A DNA stretch of 64,000 nucleotides from Polynucleobacter acidiphobus (GCF_003065385.1 NZ_CP023277.1:450044-514043), one strand, 5' to 3'; positions 9,780 through 19,896 are shown, counted from the first letter of the stretch. The notes: generated from the letters alone by a model not told the origin. Program-made: numbers and translations.

Positions 9780-10334
9780 ATGATTGAAGGGGGAGTGGTG
9801 AGCGGTCATCAGCCCCCATCTGATTTGATTGAATTGGGTATCGTCTACGATGCTCAGGGCCTAAAAGGCTACATCAAAGTCCGCCCGTACTCCCCAGACC
9901 CGATTGCTCTTTTGGCTTGTAAAGAGGCTTACGTACAAGGCCCTCACTCTGCTGCACTTCCCGCTATTTACCGCGTACAAAGTGCAAAAATTCATTCTGG
10001 TTATGTGGTAATGCTGTTGGATGGCATTTGTGATCGGGATGCTGCGTTAGCTCTTAAAGGTCAGACGGTTTTGCTCCCAAGAAAGGCATTTCCAGAACCT
10101 GAGCAAGATACCTATTACTGGATTGATTTAATTGGGTGTGAGGTTTACAACGAGCAGGGGATTCGTCTAGGCAATATTGAGGACATGGCTGAATTCGGGG
10201 CTCATCCAATTATGACGATTGGCAGTGAGCTGATTCCCTTTGTCCCTGCGATTGTCAAATCGGTTCAGTTGAAGTCGCCTGACTTACCCTCAGGCAGAGT
10301 CGTGGTGGATTGGCAACCCAATTGGAGTCAATGA
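9780..10334 (+). CDS. rimM: Ribosome maturation factor RimM
   Basis: It binds S19 and helps 30S head assembly. Within 184 aa the RimM N-terminal beta-barrel (ELGIVYDAQGLKGYIKVRPY) is followed by the PRC-barrel domain (YYWIDLIGCEVYNEQGIRLG and PFVPAIVKSV). I chose ATG 9780, eight bases after the rpsP stop. Upstream in-frame codons lie inside rpsP. The stop overlaps the trmD start as ATGA. Confidence 0.94.
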   Translation: MIEGGVVSGHQPPSDLIELGIVYDAQGLKGYIKVRPYSPDPIALLACKEAYVQGPHSAALPAIYRVQSAKIHSGYVVMLLDGICDRDAALALKGQTVLLPRKAFPEPEQDTYYWIDLIGCEVYNEQGIRLGNIEDMAEFGAHPIMTIGSELIPFVPAIVKSVQLKSPDLPSGRVVVDWQPNWSQ

Positions 10335-11104
10335 GCATGGATGCGACCAAGATGAATTTTGATGTGTTGACACTTTTTCCTGAGATGTTTGCTGCTCTCA
10401 CGCAATATGGGGTGACCGGCCGCGCCTGTGAGCAAGGGTTAACTTCTGTAACTACTTGGAATATAAGAGATTTTTCTGAGGATTCCCGAAAAACGGTCGA
10501 TGATCGGGCTTATGGTGGTGGTCCTGGCATGGTGATGATGGCTAAACCCTTAGACTCTTGTCTTGAGGCTGTGGGCCGCTCCCACCTCAATCAAGGAATT
10601 AATCCCGGGCCGGTTTGTTTATTGAGTCCCCAGGGAGAGCAATTTTCACAAAAGTTAGCGACAGATATGCTCAGTTATCGACAATTAACCCTAATTTGTG
10701 GTCGATATGAGGCTATTGATCAACGGTTTATTGACGACAAAGTGGATCTTGAGATCTCAATTGGGGATTTTGTCGTCTCGGGGGGTGAATTGCCCGCCAT
10801 GATCCTCATGGATGCTGTAATCCGCTTAATTCCGGGGGCTTTAGGGGATGAAGACTCAGCTCTACAAGATAGCTTTATGAATGGCCTTTTGGACCATCCC
10901 CATTACACCCGTCCAGAGGTTTATGGAAATAAATCGGTGCCAGACGTGCTTTTGGGCGGACATCACGCTAAAATAGTGGATTGGCGTCGGCAAAAGTCTT
11001 TGGAGCTGACGCTTAAGCGCCGCCCAGATCTCATTATCAAAGCGCGTGCAAATGGGTTGCTAAGCCCCAAGGATGAGGCGTTTTTAAAGACGCTTGAGTC
11101 TTAA
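10331..11104 (+). CDS. trmD: tRNA (guanine37-N1)-methyltransferase
   Basis: It uses S-adenosylmethionine to make m1G37 next to the anticodon, preventing +1 frameshifts. The 257-aa SPOUT-fold enzyme shows DDRAYGGGPGMVMM, the trefoil-knot motif LICGRYEAIDQRF and SIGDFVVSGGELPAM. The start is ATG 10331, overlapping the rimM stop by four bases; ATG 10337 is an alternative two codons later. Confidence 0.96.
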   Translation: MSMDATKMNFDVLTLFPEMFAALTQYGVTGRACEQGLTSVTTWNIRDFSEDSRKTVDDRAYGGGPGMVMMAKPLDSCLEAVGRSHLNQGINPGPVCLLSPQGEQFSQKLATDMLSYRQLTLICGRYEAIDQRFIDDKVDLEISIGDFVVSGGELPAMILMDAVIRLIPGALGDEDSALQDSFMNGLLDHPHYTRPEVYGNKSVPDVLLGGHHAKIVDWRRQKSLELTLKRRPDLIIKARANGLLSPKDEAFLKTLES

Positions 11105-11186
11105 AGGGTTTTGCGAAATTAAATTGCATCCTCTATTGAGTCCACTGATGTGGAATTAACGTCAATACGATGCCAAAGGAGTTGAA

Positions 11187-11585
11187 ATGAATTTGATTCA
11201 AACGATTGAGCAAGAAGAAATTGCTCGCCTAACTGCCAACAAAACGATTCCGAGTTTTGCTCCTGGCGATACCGTTGTTGTTAGTGTGAATGTAGTTGAG
11301 GGTACCCGTAAACGCGCTCAGGCATTTGAGGGTGTGGTGATTGCCAAACGCAATCGCGGTCTTAACTCCAGCTTCATTGTTCGTAAGATTTCATCGGGTG
11401 AAGGTGTTGAGCGTACATTCCAAACCTACTCACCATTGATTGCTAGTATTGAAGTGAAGCGTCGTGGTGATGTGCGTCGTGCTAAGTTGTATTACTTGCG
11501 CGATCGTTCCGGTAAGTCGGCGCGTATTAAAGAGAAGTTAACTGCCCGTGCTAAAGAGGTCGTTGCTGAGCAAAGCGCTGAGTAA
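11187..11585 (+). CDS. rplS: 50S ribosomal protein L19
   Basis: A ribosomal protein at the subunit interface, 132 aa: the conserved core from [19 protein letters not shown] to [18 protein letters not shown], then a C-terminal extension of about 15 residues. AAAGGAG precedes the start. An 82-bp gap separates it from trmD, so it may have extra control. A strong terminator closes the operon 20 bp downstream. Confidence 0.96.
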   Translation: MNLIQTIEQEEIARLTANKTIPSFAPGDTVVVSVNVVEGTRKRAQAFEGVVIAKRNRGLNSSFIVRKISSGEGVERTFQTYSPLIASIEVKRRGDVRRAKLYYLRDRSGKSARIKEKLTARAKEVVAEQSAE

Positions 11586-11605
11586 TTAATCTGACACCAG
11601 CAATC

Positions 11606-11630
11606 AAGGCGACTTCGGTCGCCTTTTTGT
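11606..11630 (+). terminator. Intrinsic terminator of the rpsP-rimM-trmD-rplS operon
   Basis: The stem GGCGAC (11608-11613) pairs with GTCGCC (11618-11623) around a stable TTCG tetraloop, flanked by AA and by TTTTTGTTT. It sits 20 bp after the rplS stop. Confidence 0.9.
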
Positions 11631-11656
11631 TTATTTAAATCACCTAAAATGATGGC

Positions 11657-12388
11657 ATGGTTAATTCGTCTGCATCCATCCGAAAAAGCTTAGCAGCGCC
11701 ACCAGGTTTTAATCCACGAAGCGTACCCATTGTGCAGCGCTGCGAGGATCAGGTGCGGGTGGCTGAGCAACGGTTTGATGCCAATGTTCTACGACGGCAT
11801 TTTGCTACTCCACCACCCTGGACCCTTGAAATTACCGATGAAAATCGGTATGTGTTGGCGAGCAATATCATCGCGCAACGCGAGGCGGAAGGGTTGATAA
11901 CAGAAGCGGCTATTTTGTTACCACTCGTAATGCAGCCAAACGGCTTAAACGTTCTTTTAACGCAGCGAACTGACCATTTGCATGATCATGCTGGGCAAAT
12001 TAGTTTTCCTGGCGGTCGCAAGGATTATGCGGATGAATCAATTATTACCACCGCATTGCGCGAAAGCGAGGAAGAGATCGGCTTGCCCAGTGATCATATT
12101 GATGTGATTGGGACCATGCCGGAGTATTTGACTGTGTCCGGTTATCGCGTGACCCCCGTAGTTGCTTTGGTTGAGCCCCCTCATGCATATCGTCCAGACC
12201 CATTTGAAGTGGCGGATGTTTTTGAGGTTCCTCTGCCATTTCTGATGAACCCAGCGAATCACGAGATACGGGTGTGGCATAGTGATGAGGGTTCGCGGCG
12301 GTTTTATGCCATTCCGTATGCGGATCGCTTTATTTGGGGCGCTACTGCTGGGATGTTACGAAATCTATATCATTTATTAAAAGCATGA
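11657..12388 (+). CDS. NUDIX hydrolase, CoA pyrophosphatase type
   Basis: A 243-aa protein whose NUDIX domain begins about residue 80 (AAILLPLVMQPNGLNVLLTQR). The NUDIX box runs GGRKDYADES, then ALRESEEEIGL, with the metal-binding glutamates in REXXEE. The preceding DHAGQISFPGG matches the YeaB/NudL group that cleaves coenzyme A to phosphopantetheine and 3',5'-ADP, so that activity is likely. The N-terminal ~75 residues are typical of the betaproteobacterial form. It overlaps the next gene as ATGA. Confidence 0.87.
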   Translation: MVNSSASIRKSLAAPPGFNPRSVPIVQRCEDQVRVAEQRFDANVLRRHFATPPPWTLEITDENRYVLASNIIAQREAEGLITEAAILLPLVMQPNGLNVLLTQRTDHLHDHAGQISFPGGRKDYADESIITTALRESEEEIGLPSDHIDVIGTMPEYLTVSGYRVTPVVALVEPPHAYRPDPFEVADVFEVPLPFLMNPANHEIRVWHSDEGSRRFYAIPYADRFIWGATAGMLRNLYHLLKA

Positions 12389-13341
12389 CCTTTTTCTCAA
12401 TTCTCTTCGCTCTCATTGCCGAGCAATACCGGCCCGTTACCGCATCGCATTGGATTCGGAGGATGAGTGCCACATGGCTCGATTGGGTTGCTAAAGAGTT
12501 TGGTGGCAAATCCGAGCAGGGTGCAACTCCCGTGGGCGCCCGTTTGGCCTGCTTGGTTGGATTTGGCTTACCAACGGTGTTGGTATTCGCAGTCTATGTA
12601 TTTGCATACATCGTGAACCCATTATTAGCATTTGTCTGGAACATCATCATCGTGTATTTGTTCTTCGGTTTTCGGCAATTTAGCCACTCATTTACCGAGG
12701 TCCATGAATCGATTCAAAATCATGATCTTCCTGCCGCGCGGCTTGCGCTCCAAGCGTGGGTGGGTGATGAGTTTGATACCTCGCATTTATCCGAAAGTGA
12801 GATCATCGCAATTGCTCTAGAGCGAGCCATTATTGGGGCTCATCGCCATGTATTTGGGGTATTTTTCTGGTTCTTAATGCCAATTGGCCCCGCCGGAGTT
12901 GTTTTATATCGGCTCGCAGATAAGGCGAGTGAGCGTTGGGAGAAGTTTGGTCTGAATTTATCTGAGGCGGCAAAACATTTTTTCTTTATTTTGGATTGGG
13001 TCCCAGTTCGCCTCAGTGCGATTAGCTTTGCTATCGTGGGTAATTTTGAAGATGCCATTTATGCATGGCGCAACTTAACTGGTAAGTGGGCAGATCCACT
13101 CTCTGCTGTTTTATTGGCTTCAGGTAGTGGTGCGCTCGGTGTTCGTTTAGGAGAGCCTCTGCGAGAGCCAACCAGTGATGAGGCGTTAGCACGTGCTGAG
13201 GCCGGTGAGCCACCCATCTACGAAATTGGTCATGAGCCTAGCGAGCGATCCATGCGCTCGGCAATCGGGCTGGTGTGGCGCGCTCTTATCGTTTGTATGG
13301 TGGTTTTAGCGATGTTGACCATCGCTCTTTGGCTGGGCTAA
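12385..13341 (+). CDS. CobD/CbiB-like membrane protein
   Basis: A 318-aa integral membrane protein resembling CobD/CbiB and AmpE, with the N-terminal motif FALIAEQYRPV, hydrophobic helices near residues 55-95, 155-185 and 295-315, and the conserved region GALGVRLGEPL. True CbiB completes adenosylcobinamide phosphate synthesis; no other cobalamin gene is in this window and the protein is translated with a NUDIX hydrolase, so a role in B12 is doubtful. Its last 56 bases overlap the convergent rsgA gene. Confidence 0.72.
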   Translation: MTFFSILFALIAEQYRPVTASHWIRRMSATWLDWVAKEFGGKSEQGATPVGARLACLVGFGLPTVLVFAVYVFAYIVNPLLAFVWNIIIVYLFFGFRQFSHSFTEVHESIQNHDLPAARLALQAWVGDEFDTSHLSESEIIAIALERAIIGAHRHVFGVFFWFLMPIGPAGVVLYRLADKASERWEKFGLNLSEAAKHFFFILDWVPVRLSAISFAIVGNFEDAIYAWRNLTGKWADPLSAVLLASGSGALGVRLGEPLREPTSDEALARAEAGEPPIYEIGHEPSERSMRSAIGLVWRALIVCMVVLAMLTIALWLG

Positions 13342-14281
13342 TCCCCTGGATCTGAATATCGGCTGTCCTCGAGTCTGAGACCAGCTGTTTAAAGAGTGCC
13401 AAGCGCTCGCCTGCAATGACTCCTGCTAAGACGGCCGCTTGAACCGCACAATCAGGCTCATTATCGTGTTTGCAATTATGAAAGCGACACTGACCCAAAT
13501 AAGGTTTGAACTCCCGAAACGCATGCTGTAACTGACTCTCCGATACATGCGCCAGGCCAAATTCCTGAAAGCCTGGTGAGTCAATGATCGCTCCCAAACC
13601 ATTTGCATCGCGACCCCATTCTGGTAGATCAAAATAGCGGCAGGCTGTGGTGGTGTGTTTACCGCTATCCAGTTTTTGAGAGTATTCTTGGGTGACAGCA
13701 GCTGCATTGGGGACCCAGGCATTCAGAAGTGTTGATTTGCCCATGCCGGATTGACCGACCAAAACCGATACTTTGCCCTTTAAGAGGGGCATTAGCGCGT
13801 CGAGCGATTGGGGATTAAATTTTGCAGAGACTTCATGCACCGCGTAACCCATCGATTTATATGGGGCAAGCTGATCACGTGCCGCTTCAAGCTTATCGTG
13901 CAGGTCGCATTTGTTCAAAATGATATGAAGATCAATTTGATTTAGTTCAGCCGCAATCACGGCGCGTCCAAGAAGATCGGGCGAGAATGCGGGGGCGGTT
14001 GCTAGAACAATCAGTATTTGATCAACATTGGCAGCAATGCTTTTACTCTTAAATGCATCTGAACGATAGAGCAAATTCTTGCGAGGTTCAATCTCCAGAA
14101 TACGGGCCTGATCCGCCGAGGTAGTTTCTAAAATCAACCGATCACCCACTGCCCCAAGGTGTTGTTTACCAGGAGCACTCACATGAATGAATGGGCCATG
14201 ATGGGATCCATCGGCCTCAATCCGTTGCGCCAAGTAGTGCCTGCCATACGAAGCGCTTAGAAGGGCACGAAAAGGACCCAT
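13286..14281 (-). CDS. rsgA: Ribosome small-subunit-dependent GTPase A
   Basis: A circularly permuted GTPase that removes late assembly factors from the 30S subunit. In 331 aa there is an N-terminal OB fold (about 20-75), then G motifs in permuted order: NKCD (G4), [12 protein letters not shown] (G1, P-loop), a threonine-rich G2 and DSPGFQEFGL (G3). A C-terminal zinc knuckle follows (CRFHNCKHDNEPDC). The gene lies 13 bp after the M48 protease gene on the same strand and overlaps the CobD-like gene tail to tail by 56 bp. Confidence 0.94.
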   Translation of the reverse strand: MGPFRALLSASYGRHYLAQRIEADGSHHGPFIHVSAPGKQHLGAVGDRLILETTSADQARILEIEPRKNLLYRSDAFKSKSIAANVDQILIVLATAPAFSPDLLGRAVIAAELNQIDLHIILNKCDLHDKLEAARDQLAPYKSMGYAVHEVSAKFNPQSLDALMPLLKGKVSVLVGQSGMGKSTLLNAWVPNAAAVTQEYSQKLDSGKHTTTACRYFDLPEWGRDANGLGAIIDSPGFQEFGLAHVSESQLQHAFREFKPYLGQCRFHNCKHDNEPDCAVQAAVLAGVIAGERLALFKQLVSDSRTADIQIQGISPAKERWSTSLKPPYKR

Positions 14282-14294
14282 TACCGAATATCAC

Positions 14295-15545
14295 TCATGC
14301 AAATCGTTGTAGATGCGCAATCCGCAATGGAGCGGGAGGGTGAGAACTATAGAAAGCCGTATAGATTGGATCGGGAGTGAGGGTAGAAGCATTATCTTGA
14401 TATAGCTTCACCAAGGCAGAGATCAGGGCGCTTGCCGATGACTTCTGGGCTGCAAAATGATCTGCTTCGTATTCATGTTTACGCGAAGCAAGACTTCCTA
14501 GTGGCGTGAAGAAAAATCCAAATACAGGCGCCACCAGCATAAAGAGGGCAAGGGCTAGACCGCCGTTATAACCATTGAGATCGGGGGTTACGCCCAGACC
14601 AAAATAGAACCAGGGCTGTGAACTAATCCATCCCAAAATGGCTAGCATGACAAAACTGAGAGCAAATGAGACCAGTAAACGCTTACGGATATGTTGACGC
14701 TTGAAATGACCTAGCTCATGCGCTAAAACAGCCTCCACTTCTAGAGGCTCTAATTTTTCAATCAGAGTATCAAAAAAGACAATGCGTTTGGCTTTGCCGA
14801 TGCCCGTGAAATAGGCATTGCCATGGGCACTTCGTTTACTACCATCCATAACGAAAAGACCTTGACTAGCAAAGTCACAACGTTTTAAGAGTTGCTCGAT
14901 TTGGGCTTTGAGGGGACCATCTTCGAGCTCCTTAAACTTGTTGAATAAGGGCGCGATTACCGTCGGAAAGAGCCATAGCAGTAGGGCATTAAATAGCGTC
15001 CAAACCACCCAAGTCCACAACCACCAATACGAGCCACTAGTTGCCATGAGCTCGAGCACCACCCAGAGGAGCGGTAAGGCAAGCGCAGCCGCCAAAGCAA
15101 TTCCTTTGAGGGTATCGAGCCAAAAGAGGCGTGGAGTCATTCGATTAAAGCCAAAGGCTGCTTCAATCCCAAATTGTTTTTTCCAGGTAAAGGGCAAATC
15201 TAAAATGCCGGAAATGAAGGCCAGAGAAACTAAAAGAAGGATTTGCTGGGCAATACCAGGCCCCATAACGCTCAATAGGGTTTGATTGAGCCACTCCAAG
15301 CCCCCCAGCAAGGTAAAGCCGATCAACACAAATGTACCAAAGGCATTTTCGAGAAGACCTAAGCGTAATTTAGCAATGGTGTAATCAGCTGCTTTTTGAT
15401 GATCAGCCAAAGAAACTCGGGAAGCAAATTCATTCGGTACACTAGCGCGGTGGAGAGCGACGTGGCGTATCTGTCGCATGGCCAACCAGTGGCGCATACC
15501 GACGCTTAACAGGAGGGCGGCAATGAAGATCAATGTAAAGGTCAT
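14295..15545 (-). CDS. M48 family zinc metallopeptidase (CAAX prenyl protease 1/Ste24-like)
   Basis: A 416-aa multi-pass membrane protease. The zinc site is HELGH followed by the third ligand Glu in [10 protein letters not shown] about 80 residues later. At least six hydrophobic segments are visible, the first at the very N terminus ([15 protein letters not shown]). Bacterial members degrade or mature membrane proteins; there is no prenylation here, so the substrate is unknown. I chose ATG 15545. The upstream ATG at 15581 would overlap the start of the divergent orn and adds unsupported residues. Confidence 0.86.
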   Translation of the reverse strand: MTFTLIFIAALLLSVGMRHWLAMRQIRHVALHRASVPNEFASRVSLADHQKAADYTIAKLRLGLLENAFGTFVLIGFTLLGGLEWLNQTLLSVMGPGIAQQILLLVSLAFISGILDLPFTWKKQFGIEAAFGFNRMTPRLFWLDTLKGIALAAALALPLLWVVLELMATSGSYWWLWTWVVWTLFNALLLWLFPTVIAPLFNKFKELEDGPLKAQIEQLLKRCDFASQGLFVMDGSKRSAHGNAYFTGIGKAKRIVFFDTLIEKLEPLEVEAVLAHELGHFKRQHIRKRLLVSFALSFVMLAILGWISSQPWFYFGLGVTPDLNGYNGGLALALFMLVAPVFGFFFTPLGSLASRKHEYEADHFAAQKSSASALISALVKLYQDNASTLTPDPIYTAFYSSHPPAPLRIAHLQRFA

Positions 15546-15560
15546 GAAAGTATTATAGAG

Positions 15561-16145
15561 ATGAGTGAACAAACGAAGCACACCGCTAATGGGAATGATC
15601 CTCTAGTTTGGGTCGATATGGAAATGTCGGGCCTAAAGCCCGATAGCGACCGAATCTTAGAGATCGCGATGATCGTCACTGATGCTCACTTAAACGTAAT
15701 AGCCACAGCGCCGGTATGGGTTGTTCACCAAACTGATGAGGTATTAAATGGCATGGATGCCTGGAACAAAGGAACGCATAGTAAATCCGGTCTGGTCGAT
15801 AAAGTGAAGGCTTCCTCGCTAAGTGAGTCGGAGGTTGAGCAGCAATGCATTGCCTTTTTAAAGCAATATGTAAAAGCGAATACTGCGCCAATGTGCGGTA
15901 ACTCAATTTGCCAAGATCGGCGCTTTATGGCTCGATATATGCCTCAGCTTGAAGCCTATTTCCATTATCGAAATGTTGATGTTTCAACCGTTAAAGAATT
16001 GTCAAAACGTTGGCAGCCTAATTTGGTAAAAGGTTTTGAAAAGCAACAGGCCCACACAGCATTGGCCGATATTATGGAATCAATCGAGGAGCTAAAGTAC
16101 TACCGAGAACATTTTTTTCGGATGCCTGTGCCAAGTAGTAATTAA
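15561..16145 (+). CDS. orn: Oligoribonuclease
   Basis: It degrades 2-5 nt RNA, and pGpG, to mononucleotides. A 194-aa DEDDh exonuclease: [16 protein letters not shown] (Exo I Asp and Glu), [11 protein letters not shown] (Exo II) and HTALADI (Exo III His and Asp). The 5' end lies only 15 bp from the divergent M48 protease start, so the two probably share a compact promoter region. Its stop abuts the convergent mog gene with no spacer. Confidence 0.95.
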   Translation: MSEQTKHTANGNDPLVWVDMEMSGLKPDSDRILEIAMIVTDAHLNVIATAPVWVVHQTDEVLNGMDAWNKGTHSKSGLVDKVKASSLSESEVEQQCIAFLKQYVKANTAPMCGNSICQDRRFMARYMPQLEAYFHYRNVDVSTVKELSKRWQPNLVKGFEKQQAHTALADIMESIEELKYYREHFFRMPVPSSN

Positions 16146-16763
16146 CTACTTCTTTTTCTTAGGCCTAAAGGCTTTAACAATGGCCTCATCGGTTTCGATG
16201 CACGGCCCACCCATGAGCTCTATGCAATACGGTACAGCTGCAAAAATCCCATGAACTAAGACTTTGCCCTCGGGGTCCTTCAAACCTTCCAAGGTTTCTT
16301 GAATGGATTTAGGTTGCCCCGGAAGATTGAGGATCAGGGCGCTATGACCTTCAATTTCTCGTAGGACAGCCACTTGTCTTGACAAAATTGCGGTGGGTAC
16401 AAAGTGCAGACTAATTTGACGCATTTGCTCGCCAAAACCAGGCATCTCCCGAGTTCCCACTTCTAGAGTTGCCTCTGGGGTGACATCCCGGCGTGCGGGG
16501 CCGGTGCCGCCGGTGGTCAAGACCAGATCACAGCCCATTTCATCAACGAGTTCAATCAAGCTTGAGGTGATGTGTTCTATTTCATCGGGGATTAGTCGCT
16601 CATGGAAAACAACCGGCGTGGTGATGGCGCGCGCTAGCCAACTTCGCAGGCTAGGAATGCCCTCATCGACATAAACCCCTTGACTGGCTCGATCTGAAAT
16701 CGAGACCAAGCCAATTTTGGCTTCATTGGGAAAACTGCGTTCAAAAGGGCTTGGCTGCTTCAT
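16146..16763 (-). CDS. mog: Molybdopterin adenylyltransferase
   Basis: It adenylylates molybdopterin before metal insertion by MoeA. The 205-aa MoCF-domain protein shows KIGLVSISDRASQGVYVDEG, the ATP/MPT-binding TTGGTGPARRDVTPEAT and LPGQPKSIQETLEGL. It is placed apart from the moaA-mobA-moeA cluster 5 kb away but belongs to the same pathway. The protein ends in a short KKKK tail. Confidence 0.93.
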   Translation of the reverse strand: MKQPSPFERSFPNEAKIGLVSISDRASQGVYVDEGIPSLRSWLARAITTPVVFHERLIPDEIEHITSSLIELVDEMGCDLVLTTGGTGPARRDVTPEATLEVGTREMPGFGEQMRQISLHFVPTAILSRQVAVLREIEGHSALILNLPGQPKSIQETLEGLKDPEGKVLVHGIFAAVPYCIELMGGPCIETDEAIVKAFRPKKKK

Positions 16764-16789
16764 ACTTCTATTCTAGCTATCATTAGAGG

Positions 16790-18136
16790 ATGTTCGCATA
16801 TTCACACGATCAGTTCAGAATCATTATTGACTTTATTTTGGCAGAAGCCAAGCGAGTTGGGGCCACAGACGCCGCTGCTGAAATTTCAGAGGGCCATGGC
16901 TTATCCGTCACGGTTCGCAAAGGGGCGGTAGAAACGATTGAGCAGAGTGTTGATAAGCAAGTCGGGGTTAGTATTTATTTGGGTCAGCGCCGAGGCAATG
17001 CCAGCACCAGTGACTTCTCACCTGAGTCATTACGAACCACGGTGCAAGCCGCTTTCCACATTGCTAAACACACTGCAGAAGATGATTGCGCAGGATTGGC
17101 CGACCCGGATCTGCTCGAGCACCACCCATTGGATTTAGATTTATTTCATCCGTGGGAAATCGACAGTAAAAAAGCAATCGCAATTGCACGGCAGGCAGAG
17201 AAAGCCGCTTTTGCGGTCGATCGGGCCATTGTTAATAGCGATGGAGCTTCGGTATCTGCACATCAGGCCCACTTTATGTTGGGGACCAGTAACGGATTTA
17301 TTGGGGGTTATCCATACTCGAGGCACTTTATCTCATGCGCTCCGATTGCAAATGCGGCGGGGAAGACCAGTTCGATGCAGCGCGATGATTGGTACAGTAC
17401 CTCTCGGGTACCCACCGAACTTGCTAAACCAAGCTTGATTGGTCGATATGCAGCCCAACGCGCCCTGTCTCGTTTAAATGCGAAGTCATTGAGTACACGT
17501 CGTTGCCCAGTCATTTTTGAGGCTCCTATTGCAGTTGGGCTGATCGGATCTTTAGTTCAAGCCACTTCAGGCGCCGCACTTTACCGACGCTCTAGTTTTT
17601 TACTAGACAGTCTTGGTAAACCGGTGATGCCAAGCCATCTTGATTTATTTGAGTTGCCGCACTTAAAACGACAGACCGGCAGCGCTCCTTTTGATGAAGA
17701 GGGGGTTCGTACCCAAGCACGCTCAGTCGTCGCCAAGGGAGAGCTGCAAGGGTATTTTTTGTCGAGTTATTCAGCTCGCAAGTTAGGAATGCAAACCACC
17801 GGCAATGCTGGCGGTGCCCATCATCTGAGATTGCACAGTCAACATACACCATCGGGTGGTTTACCCGGTTTACTTAAAGAAATGGGCACTGGTCTGCTGG
17901 TGACAGAGCTCATGGGGCAGGGCGTTAACTACGTGACCGGCGATTATTCACGCGGTGCGTTTGGTTACTGGGTAGAAAATGGCGAGATTCAACATCCGGT
18001 TGAAGAAATTACGATTGCAGGCAATCTAAAAGAGATGTTGATGGATATTGCCGCAGTGGGAGACGACACCATTATTCGTGGCACTAAGGAAACGGGCTCG
18101 ATTTTGATCGGTTCGATGACGATTGGTGGTAAATAG
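16790..18136 (+). CDS. pmbA: Metalloprotease PmbA/TldE
   Basis: A subunit of the TldD/TldE heterodimeric metalloprotease that trims unfolded or leader-carrying peptides. TldE lacks the metal-binding residues, and TldD is not in this window. The 448-aa protein has the N-terminal helix-strand domain (SVTVRKGAVETIEQS) and the C-terminal barrel with GTGLLVTELMGQGVNYVTGDYSRGAFGYWVENG and TIAGNLKEML. Its stop directly abuts the convergent folA stop. Confidence 0.92.
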   Translation: MFAYSHDQFRIIIDFILAEAKRVGATDAAAEISEGHGLSVTVRKGAVETIEQSVDKQVGVSIYLGQRRGNASTSDFSPESLRTTVQAAFHIAKHTAEDDCAGLADPDLLEHHPLDLDLFHPWEIDSKKAIAIARQAEKAAFAVDRAIVNSDGASVSAHQAHFMLGTSNGFIGGYPYSRHFISCAPIANAAGKTSSMQRDDWYSTSRVPTELAKPSLIGRYAAQRALSRLNAKSLSTRRCPVIFEAPIAVGLIGSLVQATSGAALYRRSSFLLDSLGKPVMPSHLDLFELPHLKRQTGSAPFDEEGVRTQARSVVAKGELQGYFLSSYSARKLGMQTTGNAGGAHHLRLHSQHTPSGGLPGLLKEMGTGLLVTELMGQGVNYVTGDYSRGAFGYWVENGEIQHPVEEITIAGNLKEMLMDIAAVGDDTIIRGTKETGSILIGSMTIGGK

Positions 18137-18631
18137 TTAGTGGCGAACTCGATTTAGGGTCACATAACTGAACTGAATATCACCTTCGCTTGCCGAAATC
18201 TGTTCCACGATTTGCCAATTCTGTGGATCGGGGATTTCAAAAAAGGTATCACCCTCAACCTCAAGCTCAATCTCGGTAATGAAGACCTGATCTGCTAGGG
18301 GGAAAGCTTGATTAAATAATTGTTGACCACCGATCACAAACACTCGTTCAAACTCGCGCAATGATTGCAAGGCCTCTTCAAGCGATGAGACCAACTCAGC
18401 ACCCTTTGCCTGATAGTTAGAATTACGACTGACCACCATATTGCGTCTTCCAGGTAAGGGTCTACCAATCGATTCCCAGGTCTTGCGCCCCATAATAATG
18501 GGGTAACCCATGGTTACTTTCTTAAAAAATTGCAAATCAGCCGAGATCTTCCACGGCATTTGATTGTCTTTGCCGATCACATGATTGCGTGAGCGAGCAA
18601 CGATCATCGAGATGGCAGGTTTTGTTTTCAA
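18137..18631 (-). CDS. folA: Dihydrofolate reductase
   Basis: It reduces dihydrofolate to tetrahydrofolate with NADPH, the trimethoprim target. The 164-aa protein has VIGKDNQMPWKISADLQFF with the active-site Asp, GYPIIMGRKTWESIGRPLPGR with the NADPH-binding region and FVIGGQQLF. It follows thyA by five bases on the same strand; thymidylate synthase makes the dihydrofolate that this enzyme recycles. Confidence 0.96.
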   Translation of the reverse strand: MKTKPAISMIVARSRNHVIGKDNQMPWKISADLQFFKKVTMGYPIIMGRKTWESIGRPLPGRRNMVVSRNSNYQAKGAELVSSLEEALQSLREFERVFVIGGQQLFNQAFPLADQVFITEIELEVEGDTFFEIPDPQNWQIVEQISASEGDIQFSYVTLNRVRH

Positions 18632-18636
18632 TGAAT

Positions 18637-19431
18637 TCAGACCGCAACCGGCGCTTTTATATGGGGGTGAGACTCATAGCCCACGATTTCAAAGTCTTCA
18701 AACTGGTAATCAAAGATTGACTCTGGTTTGCGATGAATCTTAAGGCTCGGCAATGGATAGGGTGTACGTGATAGCTGAAGCTTCACTTGCTCCAAGTGAT
18801 TAATGTACAAATGACAATCACCTCCGGTCCAAATAAACTCACCGGGCTGTAAATTACATTGCTCTGCAACCATATGCGTCAGCAATGCGTAGCTGGCAAT
18901 ATTAAAAGGCACGCCCAGAAAAATATCAGCACTGCGCTGATAGAGTTGGCAGGAGAGTTTTCCATTGGCGACATAAAACTGAAAAAAGGCATGACAAGGC
19001 GCCAAGGCCATTTTGGGAATATCAGCGACATTCCAAGCGGAAACAATAATGCGGCGAGAATCCGGATTGGTTTTGATGGTATGAATGATCTCTTTAATTT
19101 GATCGATATGCTCGCCATTGGGTGTGGGCCAGGATCGCCATTGGTAGCCATAAACCGGTCCAAGATCTCCGTTGGGAGCGGCCCACTCGTCCCAAATGGA
19201 TACACCACGCTCTTTGAGCCATTGATTGTTGGTATTACCGCTCAGAAACCACAAGAGCTCATAAATGATGGATTTCAGGTGAAGCTTCTTCGTGGTAACA
19301 AGTGGAAAGCCCTCTGCGAGATCAAAGCGCATCTGATAGCCAAAAACCGATAAGGTTCCAGTACCGGTGCGATCCGATTTTTGGGCGCCATGCTCGAGAA
19401 CATGGTGCATGAGTTCATGAAATTGGCGCAT
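18637..19431 (-). CDS. thyA: Thymidylate synthase
   Basis: It methylates dUMP to dTMP using methylene-tetrahydrofolate. At 264 aa it has the standard length, with the nucleophile Cys146 in [12 protein letters not shown], phosphate-binding RSDRTGTGT at the N terminus, folate-binding LWFLSGNTN and the paired [18 protein letters not shown]. First gene of a thyA-folA pair. Confidence 0.97.
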   Translation of the reverse strand: MRQFHELMHHVLEHGAQKSDRTGTGTLSVFGYQMRFDLAEGFPLVTTKKLHLKSIIYELLWFLSGNTNNQWLKERGVSIWDEWAAPNGDLGPVYGYQWRSWPTPNGEHIDQIKEIIHTIKTNPDSRRIIVSAWNVADIPKMALAPCHAFFQFYVANGKLSCQLYQRSADIFLGVPFNIASYALLTHMVAEQCNLQPGEFIWTGGDCHLYINHLEQVKLQLSRTPYPLPSLKIHRKPESIFDYQFEDFEIVGYESHPHIKAPVAV

Positions 19432-19458
19432 GCGAAATTAAGTCAATGCAATTTGGTA

Positions 19459-19782
19459 TTACTTCTCGAGATGCTCAAGCTTACTTTTGACATCTTTCCA
19501 ATCATCCGCATCGGCTAGAGGCGCCTTGGATTTTGTAATACTTGGCCACTGCTTTGCGAGCTCAAGATTGATTGCAATAAAGTTTTGTTGATCACCTGGC
19601 ACATCATCTTCTGCGTAAATCGCATTGACAGGACACTCTGGTACACATACCGCACAATCGATGCATTCATCTGGATCAATTGCCAAGAAGTTTGGACCTT
19701 CGCGAAAACAGTCAACGGGGCATACATCAACGCAATCGGTGTATTTACAACGAATGCAGGATTCAGTGACAACGTAGGTCAT
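19459..19782 (-). CDS. fdxA: 7Fe ferredoxin (one 3Fe-4S and one 4Fe-4S cluster)
   Basis: A 107-aa low-potential electron carrier. The first cluster motif, [18 protein letters not shown], has the FdxA pattern that holds a 3Fe-4S centre. The second is [17 protein letters not shown]. The C-terminal extension ([19 protein letters not shown]) is typical of FdxA. I started at MTYVVTES, as in the family; the longer frame to 19833 has no support. Electron partner unknown. Confidence 0.94.
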   Translation of the reverse strand: MTYVVTESCIRCKYTDCVDVCPVDCFREGPNFLAIDPDECIDCAVCVPECPVNAIYAEDDVPGDQQNFIAINLELAKQWPSITKSKAPLADADDWKDVKSKLEHLEK

Positions 19783-19896
19783 AGCTCGCTCTGAAGAATA
19801 AATACCATCAAAAACACGAAAATAATCAATCACTGGATTTTATCCCAAATGGTGTAAAGTCTTGATTCCACCGATATCGCACCCCTATATAGAGCC

